64,000 bases of DNA from Neoscytalidium dimidiatum (GCA_037367355.1 CM074699.1:1550001-1614000), one strand, 5' to 3'; numbered from the stretch's first letter, positions 1 to 12,953 are shown. The notes: generated by a model from the sequence alone, not told the origin. Program-made: numbers and translations.

Positions 1-3000
1 GAGTTCCTTGTCTATGTTGGGGAAGGTAGGTTAGAGGATTGAGGTGAGTTTTCGCGTAAAGTCTCAGGATCGATCGAAGAAAAGAGTTTGGCAGCCAGGC
101 GGACCTATGCTCCGATTTCTAGCTTTGATTCAATTGCTGGGAAAGCATGAAGACAAAGTGAGGTGAGTCGGCCACGTGGACTGAAGTCTTGACGTGCGTA
201 TCTTCAACTGTCTTCTTTTTTTTTTTAGTAAAAAAAATATGCATATCAAGACTTCGAATTGTGCCGGGCGCAGTTGCAGTCCTACTCTCTATTGAAAATT
301 AATTGACTCGCAAGCTTGGAAAGGGAACAAGTGGGACAAGTGACGTTGCAAGAAGACAGCAAAGAGGCCACCGAGAACCAGTCCATATTTGAGCTGGGAA
401 CCACCCCGGGTAGGCTGTATATGTCTGGTAAAACAGATACTCAGGAATATAAACAAACTTGGTATTGCCGTAATTATCGATCCTTGTGACCTCTAAGCAT
501 TGAAATGACTGGAAGGCAAAGCAGTGTTAGAGCATGAAAAGGGCGTAAAAGGGGGATGGAGTTGAGTAGGTCTATCGGCCGCTTTGCGTTTGACTCGCCA
601 GCCTCAATACTGACTTTTGCCGTTTAATCATGCTATGCTTAGCCGATTTAGCGCTTGCCCCTCTCATCATCAAGGGCGTCATATCTCTGTCCGTCACGAG
701 GCACGACGATCCACGAATCTGAGACGCCCCGCATCATGAAACCGTGGCATCAAAGGGGCAAGGGCCTCAACCGACTCGGTCCGTCCGTTTCGGGCTCGGC
801 AGAAACGGCCGGACATGATGAGGTCATGGGTACATTCGAGTAGAGGATCTGCTGCTCGTAATGTCCATCAATATTGGCTTCTCGACTCGGTTCGGTCAGT
901 TGTGAGGTCAGGGCGTCGGTGGTCGAAGCTGCGAGCTACACCAGTATTGGGATGGAGATCGCACATGTTCATGAGGGCGGTGAGCAGCGAGCTGCATGTT
1001 GGATGACAGGGGAAGTGGAGATTGAATCGAGACCCGCCATGTGAACGAGCGAGAGGCTGAATATGAATTTTGACTTGTGCCTTCCAGACCAGGCATTGTC
1101 CTCAACAAATAGCAGGCGCGACAAGCGCAGGATCAGACATGCAGGCAATAGTGGCCTTTGCAGCGGTACACCTACCTGAAGAATAGCAGCTCAGAAGTCA
1201 AAGCGGGAGCGACGGCGAAATTCGTCCAGGCTTTTGCGCTCAGTATCCCCGATGCGACTATTACCCCGTATTCCCGAGCCCTCAGAAACTCTGTTGACGA
1301 GGCGTGGCAATTCGCGCAGTACTTCTCTGCTTGGTCATCCCGCCACGTCGCCGAGACATCCCCCACGGACCGATCCGAGCTACCTTTCTGTTTGCCATGA
1401 GCGCAGCAGCCCAACAATTTCGCCGAGAAGATGCAAGATGGAGTGATTGTCGACAAGTGAATCAATCAGAGGTGAATCAGCGCAAGGCTGGACCCACAAG
1501 GCTTGGAAACGTTCGCTTTGCGGAGCCGGTCGCACCCGTTAGCTGTTGTTGAATTGGGAAGAGTGCCGAAAGAAAGTACGCGCAATGGACGGGGCGGCTG
1601 TCGTGTACCTGTTGATCTCCATAGATAAACTTTGAGTGGGTGCATTTCGACGATTGTTTGCCTGTGCTCGCTGAGGGTTCGTGCTTAGGTTGAGAGGAAA
1701 TCTTATCGCTTGGCCGCCGGTTAGACTACTGCTACTGCAATGACTGCAATCCTTTCATGCATGGCATTGTGGGACCTCTAGGGTTTTCGACGTGTCGGAA
1801 GGTCAAGCCCGCTCCTACCGCGGGATATGGCGTATCCACTGAGGTGACACTCATGAGACGAGACGGAGTTGCAGGGACTGTCGTAGCTGTTGGCTAAAAG
1901 GTCGACAAACACCAAGATGCTGGATAACAGCTCGACGAGACAGCAATGACGAGCACGATGGGTCCGGACAACCGGATTCTGGAGTCGAAGGATCTTCTGC
2001 CAAAAATAGCAAGCTTTCATTCAATGCAGTTGCAAGGTCCATATTCCCCCTCTTCTGCCGTCTCCCTCGGCCCAAGGCGTCTCCCGCTGACCGCCATCCG
2101 AGACTACAGAGCACGTTGGAAGAGCGGATCAGAGCCAAGGACGGAATGCAGCTCACCCCGGACGCGATCCGCTCGTGGCTCTCGTACAAAAGCGCCGGTA
2201 CAGTTGGGTCACTCCGCATTCTTCTCCGCATTCTTACGTACTGACAACCTCTGCCGTGCTCCTGGCAACCACGCGAGAGGACGCCAGAAACGCTCGAGGC
2301 CAGGCGGCAGGGCAGCAGTGCGACGAGGCGTTGCTGTACCCCATACTATGGCGCGAAAATCTTAGCAAAGAATAATTCTCTAACGGCAAAGCTCCCGTGA
2401 GGGGAAGGCGGATGGAGTGCAAACGACAGGCGCGGCGCCGGCGGAGGCCGGAGGAAGCGGCCGAGTTAAACCGGCGGAGCGGGACAAGGCCGCAGTGCCC
2501 CCGGTATCTGGGCTGCTGCGTTTTCTGCTTGCAGTTTCTATTATGTTAGAGTTGGGAGGTGGATCTGGCTAAGATAATGGCACGGACGGGGTATTGTGGG
2601 TCGGCGTCCCTGCAGCCCGGAGCGACGTCCAACCTCACGCCTCGAGAGTCCAGAGGGAAGAAAGAACATCGAGCGGGCGGGCAGCGGCGGCGGGAGAAAC
2701 GACAAGATCGCAGGTGCGGGATCCGGGAGCGTGCGGGAGAGGCTCAGCCGGGCGGGCTGCTGCGGCTTTTTTTGCAGAATTTTCTCGTCGTCTGCAGGTG
2801 CAAGGGCGGGCGCCTTGGCGAGGGCAGACCCAAGGCATCCAAGAGGGCTGAGAGAGAGAGGCATCGATACGGGAGTAGCCGCAGAGTTTCTTGGGGAGCA
2901 GCTGTCAGGGTCTAGTCGCTGGGCGGGCGAGTGACGAGGGCGCGAGGGGACGGGATCGATGGTGACGCGTGCGAGCAAAGTTTGTTCCACGCAGCCCGTC

Positions 3001-5204
3001 CAAGAGTGCATGTCGCGCACCGCTGCTGCATGAGGAAAGTGCGAATGCGAGTGATGAGTGAGAGCGAGAGTGTGCCACTGTGCCATTGTGCCTCGAGAGC
3101 TGGCCCTCCGCCTGTCAGGACACGCGCTTGGCAACACCGCCGCCGAGGCCGCCTGGACTGCGCTGCTCGGCGGTAAATGAGCAGCGGCAGCGACAGCCTG
3201 TAAGAAGAGCCGAGCGGGCGTTGGTGTTGATGCCGCCTAGCGCCATCCGCCTACCCGTGCGGCAAAGTAGCATGTCCTCGAGGCTTGCCGCATCAATTTC
3301 TCAAACCAGCGCCTGAGCCTACAGCAAGCCCGTCCGCCGTACCACCCTCCGCAAAGCCGCCTATCAGAGCGCAGAGGCCGCCCTGATGCGAGCCATTGGT
3401 CCCCGCACCCTGGGCCTCGATGATCGGAGCTACGACGGCACGGTGATGTGAGTGTGCGTTCTTGGGAACGTATGGCTGGCTCTACCAGTAGCGCAATGCG
3501 CCCAGCCGCTCCCGCCCTTGACGCAACAGCGCCTGTCCCGGAGCGCCTCTATATTGCGGCCAAGGGGCTTTCTATAACATTTCCGCATCGACTTTAGCTT
3601 CACAGGCTTCACTGACGGGCACCGGGAACGGCTGGTCACACGAGCAACGCTCGCAATCACCCACCTGGGCCTATCATCTCAGGCGCACCGCAGCGTCGCA
3701 GAAAAGAAGCTTGCTTGCAGCCGCGTGCGCGCCCCGAGCCAGGATCGACGAGCACAACGCCCATTTCATCATGCGCGGTCGTCAGAGATCTCGAGGGTTG
3801 CGGCAGAGCTTTTCGCACCACAGCACTGCGGCGCGCCATCAGCGCGGAGAGCTCCTTGCCCTCGTCTTCCCTTATCAGTGGCAACGCGGGTGGGAGGGCC
3901 CTGTGCGCGGCTTGCGCCGGCCTGGTGGGCCGCACCACCATGCTCTGATCCCGCTGCACCAGCACCAGCCTTACGGGCTGGCCAGCGCCACCGTTGCAAG
4001 AGGCTCAGCACGGCTGGTCGCGGCTGGCAGAGCATGTGGTGGTGCCTCGGTGTCTTGGAGGAGAAGAGTGGGAGGGTGGGCGCAATGGGGCAGGCTTCTG
4101 GAAGGACGTCGGCCTGCCCGGCCGCCGGCATCATGCCTGCGCGCTGCTCGCTGACGAGTCGGCGAGCCCGGGCGCTACAGCGCAAGGCAGACGATCCCTC
4201 GCTACCTGCGAGCCTGTGAGCCCTCGCAACCGTGCCTTCGCCCCGGAACGACCCAAAGCACGAGTCGCGTGCTGAGGCGGTCGGCCATGCAATCGAATTA
4301 CGCACTTAGCGTTATCTGGAAGGTCTGTGAGCCCCAGCCAGTGCGGAGCGCCTTAAACGAACACCAGCGCCGCGAACGGCGCCCCGGCCTGCTCCTAACG
4401 GCCGTGACCACCTGCTGCTGTACTGTGACCGCGCGAGTCGTGCCGCTGCGCCTCTGCTGAGCGCTGAGCGGGAGGCTGACGCTGGCGAGAGATCGCCGTG
4501 CGGCTGGCGTGCGTATGATCGAGGGTTGCATCTGCTGCGCTCCAGGCTCCGGGCTCCGGGCTCCGGGCTCCACGCTGCATGCTCTTGGGCTCTGGCTTGC
4601 TTTTCGTCGCCATGGTCGAGAGCCTGGCGCAGCCGCGAAGCCCACCGAAGCCTGCTTGGCCGTGAGATAAGAGAGTCTGGCAACCACAGGCCGGGTCTGT
4701 TCTCGAAGCAATGCCGGAGCGGCAATTGGTCGCGAGCCTGGCGACTATGCTGGTTCTGGGTGGCGCAGACGCACTGCGACGTAACAGGATGAGCAAGAAA
4801 TTGGCCGGGGAGCCTTGGGAGGGCAGGCTGCGCGGACGTGGGATGCGTGCCCAGTGCTTGGCGGTGCCTATCGCGCAGGCCCGCTGAAAACGGGCCTCGG
4901 ACTGGGGGGGCCCTCGCCGAGCGTCAATCGCCGCGCCGGCCCCTGCTAGCTTGCCTGTGCCCCATGCACCACCATGCCAATGCTGCCAGCCCAGAGCGAC
5001 TCCATTTAAGTGTGCCGCTGCGCGCCCTCTCCGTGCGCTCCAGCAGCACCAGCTCCCCAACGCCCTGCACCCCATCCTCAAACGCCGTCCTGGGTCCTTC
5101 CCGTCGGTCGTCAGCTCCCTCCGACAGCACCAGACACTGCGGCCGTTGACTCTGCCGCCCACGTCCCCCTCTACACACTCCAGCCGACCGGGAACTGCTT
5201 CACC
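1..5204. other. Gene-free, GC-rich upstream region
   Basis: I find no supportable gene here. Roughly 2.5-5.0 kb is GC-rich, so overlapping open frames occur on both strands, but none encodes a recognisable domain and most are low in complexity (Pro, Arg, Ser, Ala). Part of the region is presumably the long promoter and 5' leader of the permease that starts at 5205. A short AT-rich patch with T and A runs lies near 215-240. Confidence 0.6.
4544..4571. repeat. Short tandem 7-mer repeat (about 4 copies)
   Basis: Four head-to-tail copies of GGGCTCC are visible; the first copy has A in place of its first G. This is a minor GC-rich satellite upstream of the permease with no evident function. Confidence 0.8.
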
Positions 5205-7063
5205 ATGGGTGCCGCCGACGAGAAGGGAGTCTACGACTCCAACTCCTCCGATGCCCAGGTCGCCACCAACTATGGCGAGATCAGCGAGCACAAGGGCTCG
5301 TGGTCCACTCGCTTCGTCGACAGCTTCCGTCGTGACCCCAATGCCCATACCACCGCCCCGACGTCGCATGGTGGTGAGGACAAGAGCTACGACATCGAAA
5401 ATGCCGCTGCTGCCACTGCTGAGTCTCCTCTCGCGAGGAAGCTCAAGGGTCGCCACCTGCAGATGATTGCCATTGGCGGTTCCATCGGTATGTGCTTATC
5501 TTTCTGTCCCGTGTTGTTGGTCGCTTCGGCGCCGGCATGCTCGCGTGCGAACATCCCCACTAATTTGCCCTGACAGGTACCGGTCTGTTCGTCGGCTCCG
5601 GCAAGGCCTTGGCCAACGGAGGCCCCGCCTCGCTCCTGATTGCCTTCGGTCTGATCGGCATCATGTTGTACTGCACCGTCCACGCTCTGGGTGAGATGGC
5701 TGTCCTGTTCCCCGTCGCCGGTTCTTTCTCCGCATACTCGACTCGCTTCATCGACCCGGCATGGGGTTTCGCCATGGGCTGGAACTACGCCCTGCAATGG
5801 TTGATTGTCCTGCCGCTTGAGATCGTCGCTGCTTCTATCACTGTCAACTACTGGAACCAGGGTGAGATCAACAACGCCGCCTGGGTCGCTATTTTCCTCA
5901 TCGTCATCGTTGCCATCAACTTGTTCGGTGTCAAGGGTTACGGAGAGGCCGAGTTCGTTTTCTCCATCATCAAGGTCATTGCCGTCATCGGTTTCATCAT
6001 CCTCGGCATCATCTTGAACGTTGGTGGTGGCCCACAGGGTGGCTACATTGGCGGCAGGTACTGGAGCAACCCGGGTGCCTTCAACCACGGCTTCAAGGGT
6101 CTTTGCAGCGTTTTCGTCACCGCCGCCTTCGCTTTCGCTGGTACCGAGCTTGTGGGTCTTGCCGCTGCCGAGACCGCCAACCCGCGCAAGTCTCTTCCCA
6201 CTGCCGTCAAGCAGGTTTTCTGGCGTATCACCCTCTTCTACATTGTCTCCCTTACCCTCATCGGTCTGCTCGTCCCTTACGATGACCCTCGTCTTCTGAG
6301 CGGTTCTTCCTCTGCCGATGCTGCCGCCTCTCCCTTCGTCATCGCCATCAAGAACGCTGGCATTGACGTCCTGCCCTCTGTCATGAATGTTGTCATCATG
6401 ATTGCTGTCCTGTCGGTCGGTAACTCCTCTGTTTACGGTTCGTCCCGTACTCTTGCTGCTCTTGCCGAGCAAGGCCAGGCCCCCAGAATTTTCGGCTACA
6501 TTGATCGCAAGGGTCGTCCCATGGTTGGCATTGGTCTTTCCTCTATCCTCGGCTTCCTGGCTTTCCTTGCTGCCGATTCTGAGGTTGAGGACAAGGCTTT
6601 CACCTGGATGCTTGCCATTTCTGGTCTTTCGTCGATTTTCACTTGGATGTCCATTTGCTTCGCCCACATCCGCTTCCGCAAGGGCTGGAGGGTTCAGGGT
6701 CACTCTCTAGATGAGCTCGCTTTCCGCAGCCAGCCCGGCGTCATTGGCTCGTGGATCGGCTTCATCTTTAACATCCTCGTCCTGATCGCTCAGTTCTGGA
6801 CCGGGTTCGCTCCGATCGGCTACGAGGAGATGTCGGACCGTGACCTTGTCGAGAACTTCTTCTCCGTCTACCTCGCCTTCCCCATCGTCATCGCTTTCTA
6901 CCTCTTCTACAAGATCTGGAAGCGTACTCCCATCGTTCGCTCACACAACATGGATCTCCACACCGGTATCCGTGAGCTGAACGTCGCCGAGCTGATTGCC
7001 GAGGAGAGGGCTGAGCAGGCTCAGTGGCCCACCTGGAAGAAGGCGTACAAGTTCTTCTGCTGA
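5205..7063 (+). CDS. Amino-acid permease (YAT/AAP family, Gap1-like)
   Basis: This is a plasma-membrane, proton-coupled amino-acid importer of the fungal YAT family, predicted at 589 aa. There are two exons; intron 5488-5576 splits the diagnostic N-terminal GGSIGTGLF motif at its last Gly-Thr, which confirms the junction. About 95 cytosolic N-terminal residues precede roughly twelve hydrophobic segments. Family hallmarks include GWNYALQW, FAGTELVGLAAAE and the C-terminal FFC; Gap1-type permeases end in an aromatic-Cys that is palmitoylated. The ATG has a good context (CACCATGG) and gives the usual family length. The C-terminal tail (DLHTGIRELN) resembles the regulatory tail of general permeases. 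The substrate range cannot be read from the sequence. The next gene upstream is more than 5 kb away, leaving room for nitrogen-responsive control, but no element was proven. Confidence 0.95.
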
Positions 7064-10000
7064 GCACCGTTCAAGTTTTTCTTCGCTGTTCACTTTTCTT
7101 TTCAGTTAGCTAAATATATCCGACAACGTGCCTTCATTGTACATGACATAAAAAATAAGATGGATCTATAAGACGGAGGTAATCGGAGGGTCATTAGACG
7201 GAGGAGTAGAGCACCATGGTGACTGGCTGCTTTGATCCTCTTCTACCTCTTTTAGTAATAACAACGAGTTGGGATGACAGATACGAGGGTGGGATGATAT
7301 CAATTGTTTTTTGATACCTCGAAATGAAAGCTCGGTTGACACTTACATTTGCTTCTCTCTTGTGCTCTGCTCCATAATGATATTCCGATGACGGTTCGTC
7401 GACTGATGCCGGCCCTCGCCTGGTTTAGGCTTCGTGGTGGTCAAGTCACTGCTCTGTCCTTAGAACCGGGGAGGTGGCAATGTCTGGTCCAGAAGCAAGG
7501 AGAGTGTCCAACGTAGCAGGCCCGGGCGCGACAACTTTATGTGGTTCTCGGTCCCTTCGATGGCAAGCAGTCCAGTGATGAGCGTGGACAGGAACTGTCC
7601 ACATGTCCATCCATCAAACGTTGGGTTAGGGTGTTTCTTCCGGCCAAGGGAAAGGCAGAGGAAAGGATAAGGAACCAAAAGCCGATGAAAGGGGCGAGTC
7701 GCAGCCAACTCGGTTGAGCATAGGGGTAAGAGAGTTGTTTATTAGAGGTAGACGGGATCTCTGCCGGGGATCTTGTGCAGCCGTACGGTTCCGTCCAGCG
7801 AAGTGCGGTTAGCGGTTCGCGTAGCCGGTGACCGTCATGGTTCGCATGTCCAGTCCCAGCCACTGCATCCCTTCGTAGGTGCGTTAGCTTCAGTCTTGTT
7901 TTGGATGCCACTGTCCTTGGGAGGCAATGATGGCAGGGCGGGCCATGATGGGCGCCATGGTGGCTATGGTAATTGGCTGTAGTACAAGTCGGTCGTACAT
8001 AGGGAGAACCCGGGTTTCATCCTGCCACCATGTTATGGGGCAAGCAATCGGGAGTTTGCTACTTGGTGTGGGACCGATCAGGTATGCAGGATCCGAAAAG
8101 GACTGGGTTGGGTGCCGGTGCGCAGCATGGACAAATTCGAACGCGGCTGCTTCTGCGGGTACGTCTCCGGTATTATATACTTCGTCGTTCTTTTTGTCCT
8201 TACCCACTCGGTTTGAGATAAGTGAGACAGGGTCGACGTGTGCGGCAGCGGCTGCGTTCGGGGCCCGTGCCGTTATCTCTGTCTTGTCCGCGCCAGCTCT
8301 TTCTGTTTACCCGTGTAGATTGTGCGGAGAAGCCGGTTGGTTGGTTGGCTGGTCGGTTCCGGGGCTGTTTGTGGCTGAGGACGGGGTTCGTGCGCCTCGC
8401 TCCTATCTGACATAGTCCTTCCATGGTCCTTCAAGAGTGGGAGGATGAGCAGACGGACGATTCTTCGATTGAAACTGCGGTGTTGAGAGTGCGTATGCTG
8501 GTGCAGGTCCCCATAGCTGGTAGGGCGCAAAGCGCAGCTCAGTCAAAGTACGGGACTCATCCTCCTCCGTCCGGTCGCGGTATTCCAGGTGCTCTCATCG
8601 TTTTATGCGGCTCATCGGAATGCGCGTGTGCGATATGCAGGCTTCGCGCTGATCTCCGACCGGCAAGGGTTCGCCGCGGGGTTGTGCTGCGATAACATTT
8701 TTTCTTCTTTTGGAAGCATCTGGCTTGGCGCAGCGCAGATAGGATGGAAGCATGCACTTAAGTTCTTCAGACGTGTGGGTGATGACCTCCTTTTTGTTCG
8801 GATGGTGTTTTTGACAACTTAGAGAAGATGATCTGACGCGCCCTGTAGACGACAAGGCGGCCCGAATAGGAAAAGCCCGGATCGGCCACTCAATGGCGAC
8901 ATAGGGAAACTTTGACCTAAAAGCTTCTGGCTTCGCTGTTACTTGCCATTGAACACGTGCCACGACACGTACTTTACGGTGAATGTGTTCGGCCGGACAT
9001 GCCGGAATCGTTGGGAAAAGAAAGACTTGCCGGCATTGTTAGAAGCGTGGTCTTCCGACACAAACACCAGGCGGGTGACATCAAGTAAAATATCTGCGCA
9101 AACAGGCAAATCTACATAAGGTATTTAGCTTCCGATCAACCCGCGGGCGGAAACTTCCCTTGGCGGGAAGTCTTAAATTGCTGCAGACGATTGTTACTTG
9201 CACGAGCACTTCGCACTGACACATCATTCGACCATATTTGACTCAAGCCACCTATTCAGACTTTAGGCTACTTTACGTCTAATTCCAAATATAACGTAAC
9301 CTGCCGCTGCCGATACCGAAGGCATGATGAATGAGAGCAGTCTAATCCACATACAAGCGCAAGGATATTCAGAGATTGCGTGCAGAAGTTGCTTTGGTTC
9401 CGCATGGACCCTGGGTTTTTGTTGTTGCAAAAATGGGTCTGATTCGATAGGGACACACGCAGTGACACAAGACGTTAACGAAGGCCCGTCAAGGCAAAGA
9501 AAGAACTAAAGGCATGACTTTGATATTATTGACGCCCAATGTAGTAAGCCATCGATTCGTCCATCGATTTAATGTGTAAAAGATGAGGGAGTTTGATTGC
9601 TAATCGTACAACTCATAAAGTTAGCTCTGGCAAGCTCTCACCCAACGCACCTGACTCTGTTTTCCCACAGGTTTCAGATGGCAACGGCTCTCTGATTCAC
9701 GCGCAACTGTATATGCCGATTGTCTACCTCGCCAATTTCTAGAAATCAGGAAGGGATGCACCAGGCCTTGGTTTACAAGGTATTTGGAGCAATTTCCCGA
9801 ATGTTTGGATCAAGGAACTTGTTGCTAAGTAGACCTTACTACGCTTCATTGCCCAAAGCACAGAGCTTTCCCTCGAAGCCTGACAAAATAGGTGTCATGA
9901 TTCAATCAAAGCATCAATTGATTAGAGATATTTCCATTTCACGAAGGACTTGAGTCCATGACAAAGAGAGTTCGGCATGCAATTATAAGGAGGATAATTC

Positions 10001-10468
10001 CTCCTTTTCTCTGTTCATATCTGCCGAGACTCTACACATCGAGCCATCAACATCCTCGAGGTACGTCGCGTATCCGGGACAGGAGGCACGGAAACTAAAA
10101 GCCGCTTTACGCCTGACAGACAGCGCCTGAGCTATGCTTTCCCTCGGAAACCGAAAACGGAAACTGATCAGACATTCCCATAAGTAAAGCGAATCCTCAG
10201 GAGTGGAGAGAGGGAGAGAGGGAGAGGAAGAGCCAAAAACAGACAAGCTAACAATAAAGCAAGATCTCAAACCTCCAAAGACCCAGATTTAAGAGAGTGC
10301 CCTGTAACATCCACATGTGAACCAGTCGTCGGCAACATATCCAGCCAGGATCCATCCATAAAATAGTACCAATCCCGAGAAAATGCCTATATTGACCCCA
10401 TCCAGTAATAGAAAAGTAGGGTTGTCAAGCCCTAGCATGCAGATAGTCAAGCCAAATTCATCTCTTCG
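7064..10468. other. Intergenic region, no gene seen
   Basis: This is 3.4 kb between the 3' ends of the permease and the INSIG gene. Only short, unrelated open frames occur on both strands. The right half, from about 9.0 kb, is richer in AT. A purine-rich GGGAGA tract lies at 10201-10232. I see no tRNA, transposon or conserved protein segment. Confidence 0.55.
10201..10232. repeat. Purine-rich GGGAGA microsatellite
   Basis: An imperfect GGGAGA/GA tract lies in the 3' intergenic region downstream of the INSIG gene. It is simple-sequence DNA with no sign of function. Confidence 0.6.
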
Positions 10469-11974
10469 TTATCCCTGAATGGCCAATTTCCGCCCGATGT
10501 TCCCAAAACACACGCAACTGCAAAAAAGGACGCTGGCGAACCAAGTCGCCACGCCTACTGTGCTCTCATAATCCCCTTGCGCCCCGCCCGCGCCGACTCT
10601 TCCACCTCTAGCGCCTAACCGGAGGCTCGAGTTAGGGCCACTGCCGCCGACGATGGGCGGACTGGGAATGAAGGCAACCGAGTCGGCATGCTGACCAAGG
10701 AGGAGCATGACGGCAGTGCCGGTAAGACCGACAAGCAATGACAGCGTGAAGCCCGGTTTGCTGCGGTCGAGCAGGTACCATAGCGCCGGGTTGACGAGGG
10801 CGAGCGTGAGAGAAACCTGGAGGGTAGATTGCCAGGGGAGTTTGCGCTGCAAAAGCAAGAAATTGTCAGCTACGTTGCCCTCGGACACGAAAATAGAAAA
10901 AGAAGAATCAGGAGATGCAGCACTCACAATCGCGAAAGCAATCCCCACAAAAGCACCCACACTCCTCACCACATCATTCCAATCTTGCCCCGCATCATCC
11001 CTCGACCTACTGCCGGCCGCTCCCGGCGCCTGTCCTTTCACCCTCCTCCTCCCATCCCTCGTCTTCGCCCCCGCCACAGCGCCTTCTCCTTCCCAGAAAA
11101 GGTCAACCCACGGCAACGCACTCCCCAGCGCCACCCCAGCCAACCCCCAGAAAACAAGATACTCCCAATGCGCGCGATCGATCCCCTCCACCCGCACCGG
11201 CGCAATGTGCCTGTTATCATGCAGATGGCTGATCATCACGCCATACACGACGCCGAACCCGAACAGCGCGACCACGCGCGCGACCACGCCCAGCACCCTA
11301 TTCCCGCCCTTCTCGCCCGCCACGCCCGCCGACGCGTCTGACATCCTCCTCCTATTCACCGTGGTGTACGAGCCGCCCAGCTCGCCCCTATACCCGCTGC
11401 TCGCCTGCCGCCGCACGGTGGGTGGCAGCTTCGGGTTCGCCGCGTCCCGGCTGCCCAGGCCCGCGAGACGCAGCTGTTCCCACTCGCGCAGCTCGCTGCT
11501 GTTGCCGAATGCGCCGCTCCCACCAGCAGCGGGAGTGTACGCGGGCGTCTCGGCGCCGGTGCCCCATGGTGTCGCTGGTTCGCTGGCTTCGCCGTTGGTG
11601 GCGGCGGCGGCGGTGCCGCCGCCGCCGGCCGTGGGCTGGTAGATGCCGAACAGCGTGCTGGCGGTCAAGTTCAGGATGCTGCGGCTGCGCTTGACATCCG
11701 CGTCATCGTTGGTATCCGTCGCGCCCAGTCCGCCGGGCGTGCCGGACCTCGGGGCGCCAGTCGACAGGCGGGCGTCGAGCTGCGCGGAGAAGGCATCGCG
11801 GGCTTGGGTGTTCGGAGAGGGCTGCGAGCTGTTGGCGCTCGAGGAGCTGGTGGCCGGTGTGAGGTTGAGCTCGAAGGGGCGGCGCGGCAGCGGGCGGAGG
11901 ATCTGGGGCGAGGAGGTGTGGAGGGTGTTGTTGTCGCTGTGCGGGTGGTTGCTGCTCGACGAGTCGGATGACAT
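10469..11974 (-). CDS. INSIG-domain protein (insulin-induced gene family)
   Basis: This is a predicted ER membrane protein of the INSIG family. Members hold SCAP and/or HMG-CoA reductase in a sterol-responsive way; in fission yeast Ins1 acts on HMG-CoA reductase. The protein is 474 aa with two exons; intron 10847-10927 (81 bp) joins GIAFAI to RKLPWQS. The N-terminal half is long, disordered and Ser/Pro/Gly-rich. The INSIG core follows, with hydrophobic segments at VLGVVARVVALFGFGVVYGVMISHLHDN, the WEYLVFWGLAGVALGSALPW stretch, and a C-terminal set (LALVNPALWYLLDRSKPGF). HLHDNRHI and LDRSKPGF match what I remember of fungal INSIG proteins. The intron length is divisible by three and has no stop, so retention would insert 27 residues. 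The family call is strong. The role in sterol control is inferred from homologues. Confidence 0.85.
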   Translation of the reverse strand: MSSDSSSSNHPHSDNNTLHTSSPQILRPLPRRPFELNLTPATSSSSANSSQPSPNTQARDAFSAQLDARLSTGAPRSGTPGGLGATDTNDDADVKRSRSILNLTASTLFGIYQPTAGGGGTAAAATNGEASEPATPWGTGAETPAYTPAAGGSGAFGNSSELREWEQLRLAGLGSRDAANPKLPPTVRRQASSGYRGELGGSYTTVNRRRMSDASAGVAGEKGGNRVLGVVARVVALFGFGVVYGVMISHLHDNRHIAPVRVEGIDRAHWEYLVFWGLAGVALGSALPWVDLFWEGEGAVAGAKTRDGRRRVKGQAPGAAGSRSRDDAGQDWNDVVRSVGAFVGIAFAIVSAASPDSSFSIFVSEGNVADNFLLLQRKLPWQSTLQVSLTLALVNPALWYLLDRSKPGFTLSLLVGLTGTAVMLLLGQHADSVAFIPSPPIVGGSGPNSSLRLGARGGRVGAGGAQGDYESTVGVATWFASVLFCSCVCFGNIGRKLAIQG

Positions 11975-12953
11975 GGTTTAGTGTATGTGGGGTCGCGGCG
12001 TTGGTTTGTGTGTTCTTGTTGTCGATGTGGAGCTATGCTGCGTTGTTACTTAGCTCGGCATGTACATACGTAGCAGTAGCGTCGGTTGAGCTCTCTCTGA
12101 CCGTGCAAGTGTCCGGAGCAGGCGAGGACGAATGTGGAGATGAGTTCGCAGGATGATCTCGCGGCTCTTTCTCAGAAAGCGGGGGATGTGCGCTCGGAGG
12201 ATCAGCTGGGCAGCGCACCACGGCTAGTCATAAGAATTGTCGGTCGGTGTTGTTTGGTTCGGGGCGGAGGCCTTAGCACTGGCGTGACGCGTGCGGATGG
12301 CGGCGGCAGCAAAAAGGGGACTTGCAAGGCTGTCTTCGGGGACTCCTGTCAGCACGTGCGGGCCAGCGGTCAATTGAGGGTTTATGAGGGAGCGGAGGCC
12401 AGCATTGTAGACAGCCGGGTCTGTTGGAGCGGGGGCAAGCTTGGGCGCGTATGCAGCTTATGCTCTCTTTTGTTGAGTGGTTCCTGGCCCTTTTGCATGT
12501 GAAAGCGGCGGCCCCCGGAACGTCGGCTGCTCTCCCACGTCCAGGGTTAAGGGTAAGGGTCCCGCACGCAGCACTTCGCCAATCGCCGCCCGCCAAACAA
12601 TCAACACCGCCAACCTGATTCAGTAATATCAATCGGGACGAGGCGCTTGCATTTCGTGTCTTCATGCCCCGCGCCAGGGCCTGCGACAATGCCTGGTTTG
12701 TCTCTACCCAATCCGTCCTGCCGACCACGCCTAATCCCGCTGTCTCAAACACAGCAACTTTTTGGTTCCCACCTTCTAACCGCCGCCCATGCATCGTGGC
12801 CGAAAATGCCTTGTTGTAACATGTGTCTCTCCTCCAGTTGCATGTAGATGAACGATTCCAGAACAACTCCGATTTCACCTTGCCCTCGTAACCACCACTT
12901 CACGGGCGCGCTTTCCTCTCCCTGTCCTGCTTCTCGGGGCTTTTCGCTTCCGC
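11975..12953. other. Intergenic: INSIG promoter and eIF2-gamma 3' flank
   Basis: No gene is supported. A 201-codon minus-strand frame (12273-12878) is Cys/Arg-rich without domain character. A short degenerate run of GGGTTAAGGGTAAGGGT near 12544-12560 resembles telomere-like or Myb-factor sites but has only about three units. Confidence 0.5.

Noticed and set aside
2541..3137. 198-codon minus-strand frame
   Set aside because: Low-complexity Pro/Ser/Arg composition in GC-rich DNA, other strand also open, no domain.
3301..3448. Peptide-like segment (RKAAYQSAEAALMRAIGP) followed by a GTGAGT donor-like site
   Set aside because: No start, no downstream exon that continues a plausible protein, no family recognised.
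5387..6703. 438-codon minus-strand frame opposite the permease
   Set aside because: Antisense shadow of the permease; acidic, repetitive composition caused by codon bias.
12544..12560. Telomere-like GGGTTAAGGGTAAGGGT
   Set aside because: Only about three degenerate units inside a housekeeping gene block; not a telomere remnant.
12273..12878. 201-codon minus-strand frame
   Set aside because: Cys/Arg-rich with no domain, between the INSIG and eIF2-gamma genes; no splice or homology support.
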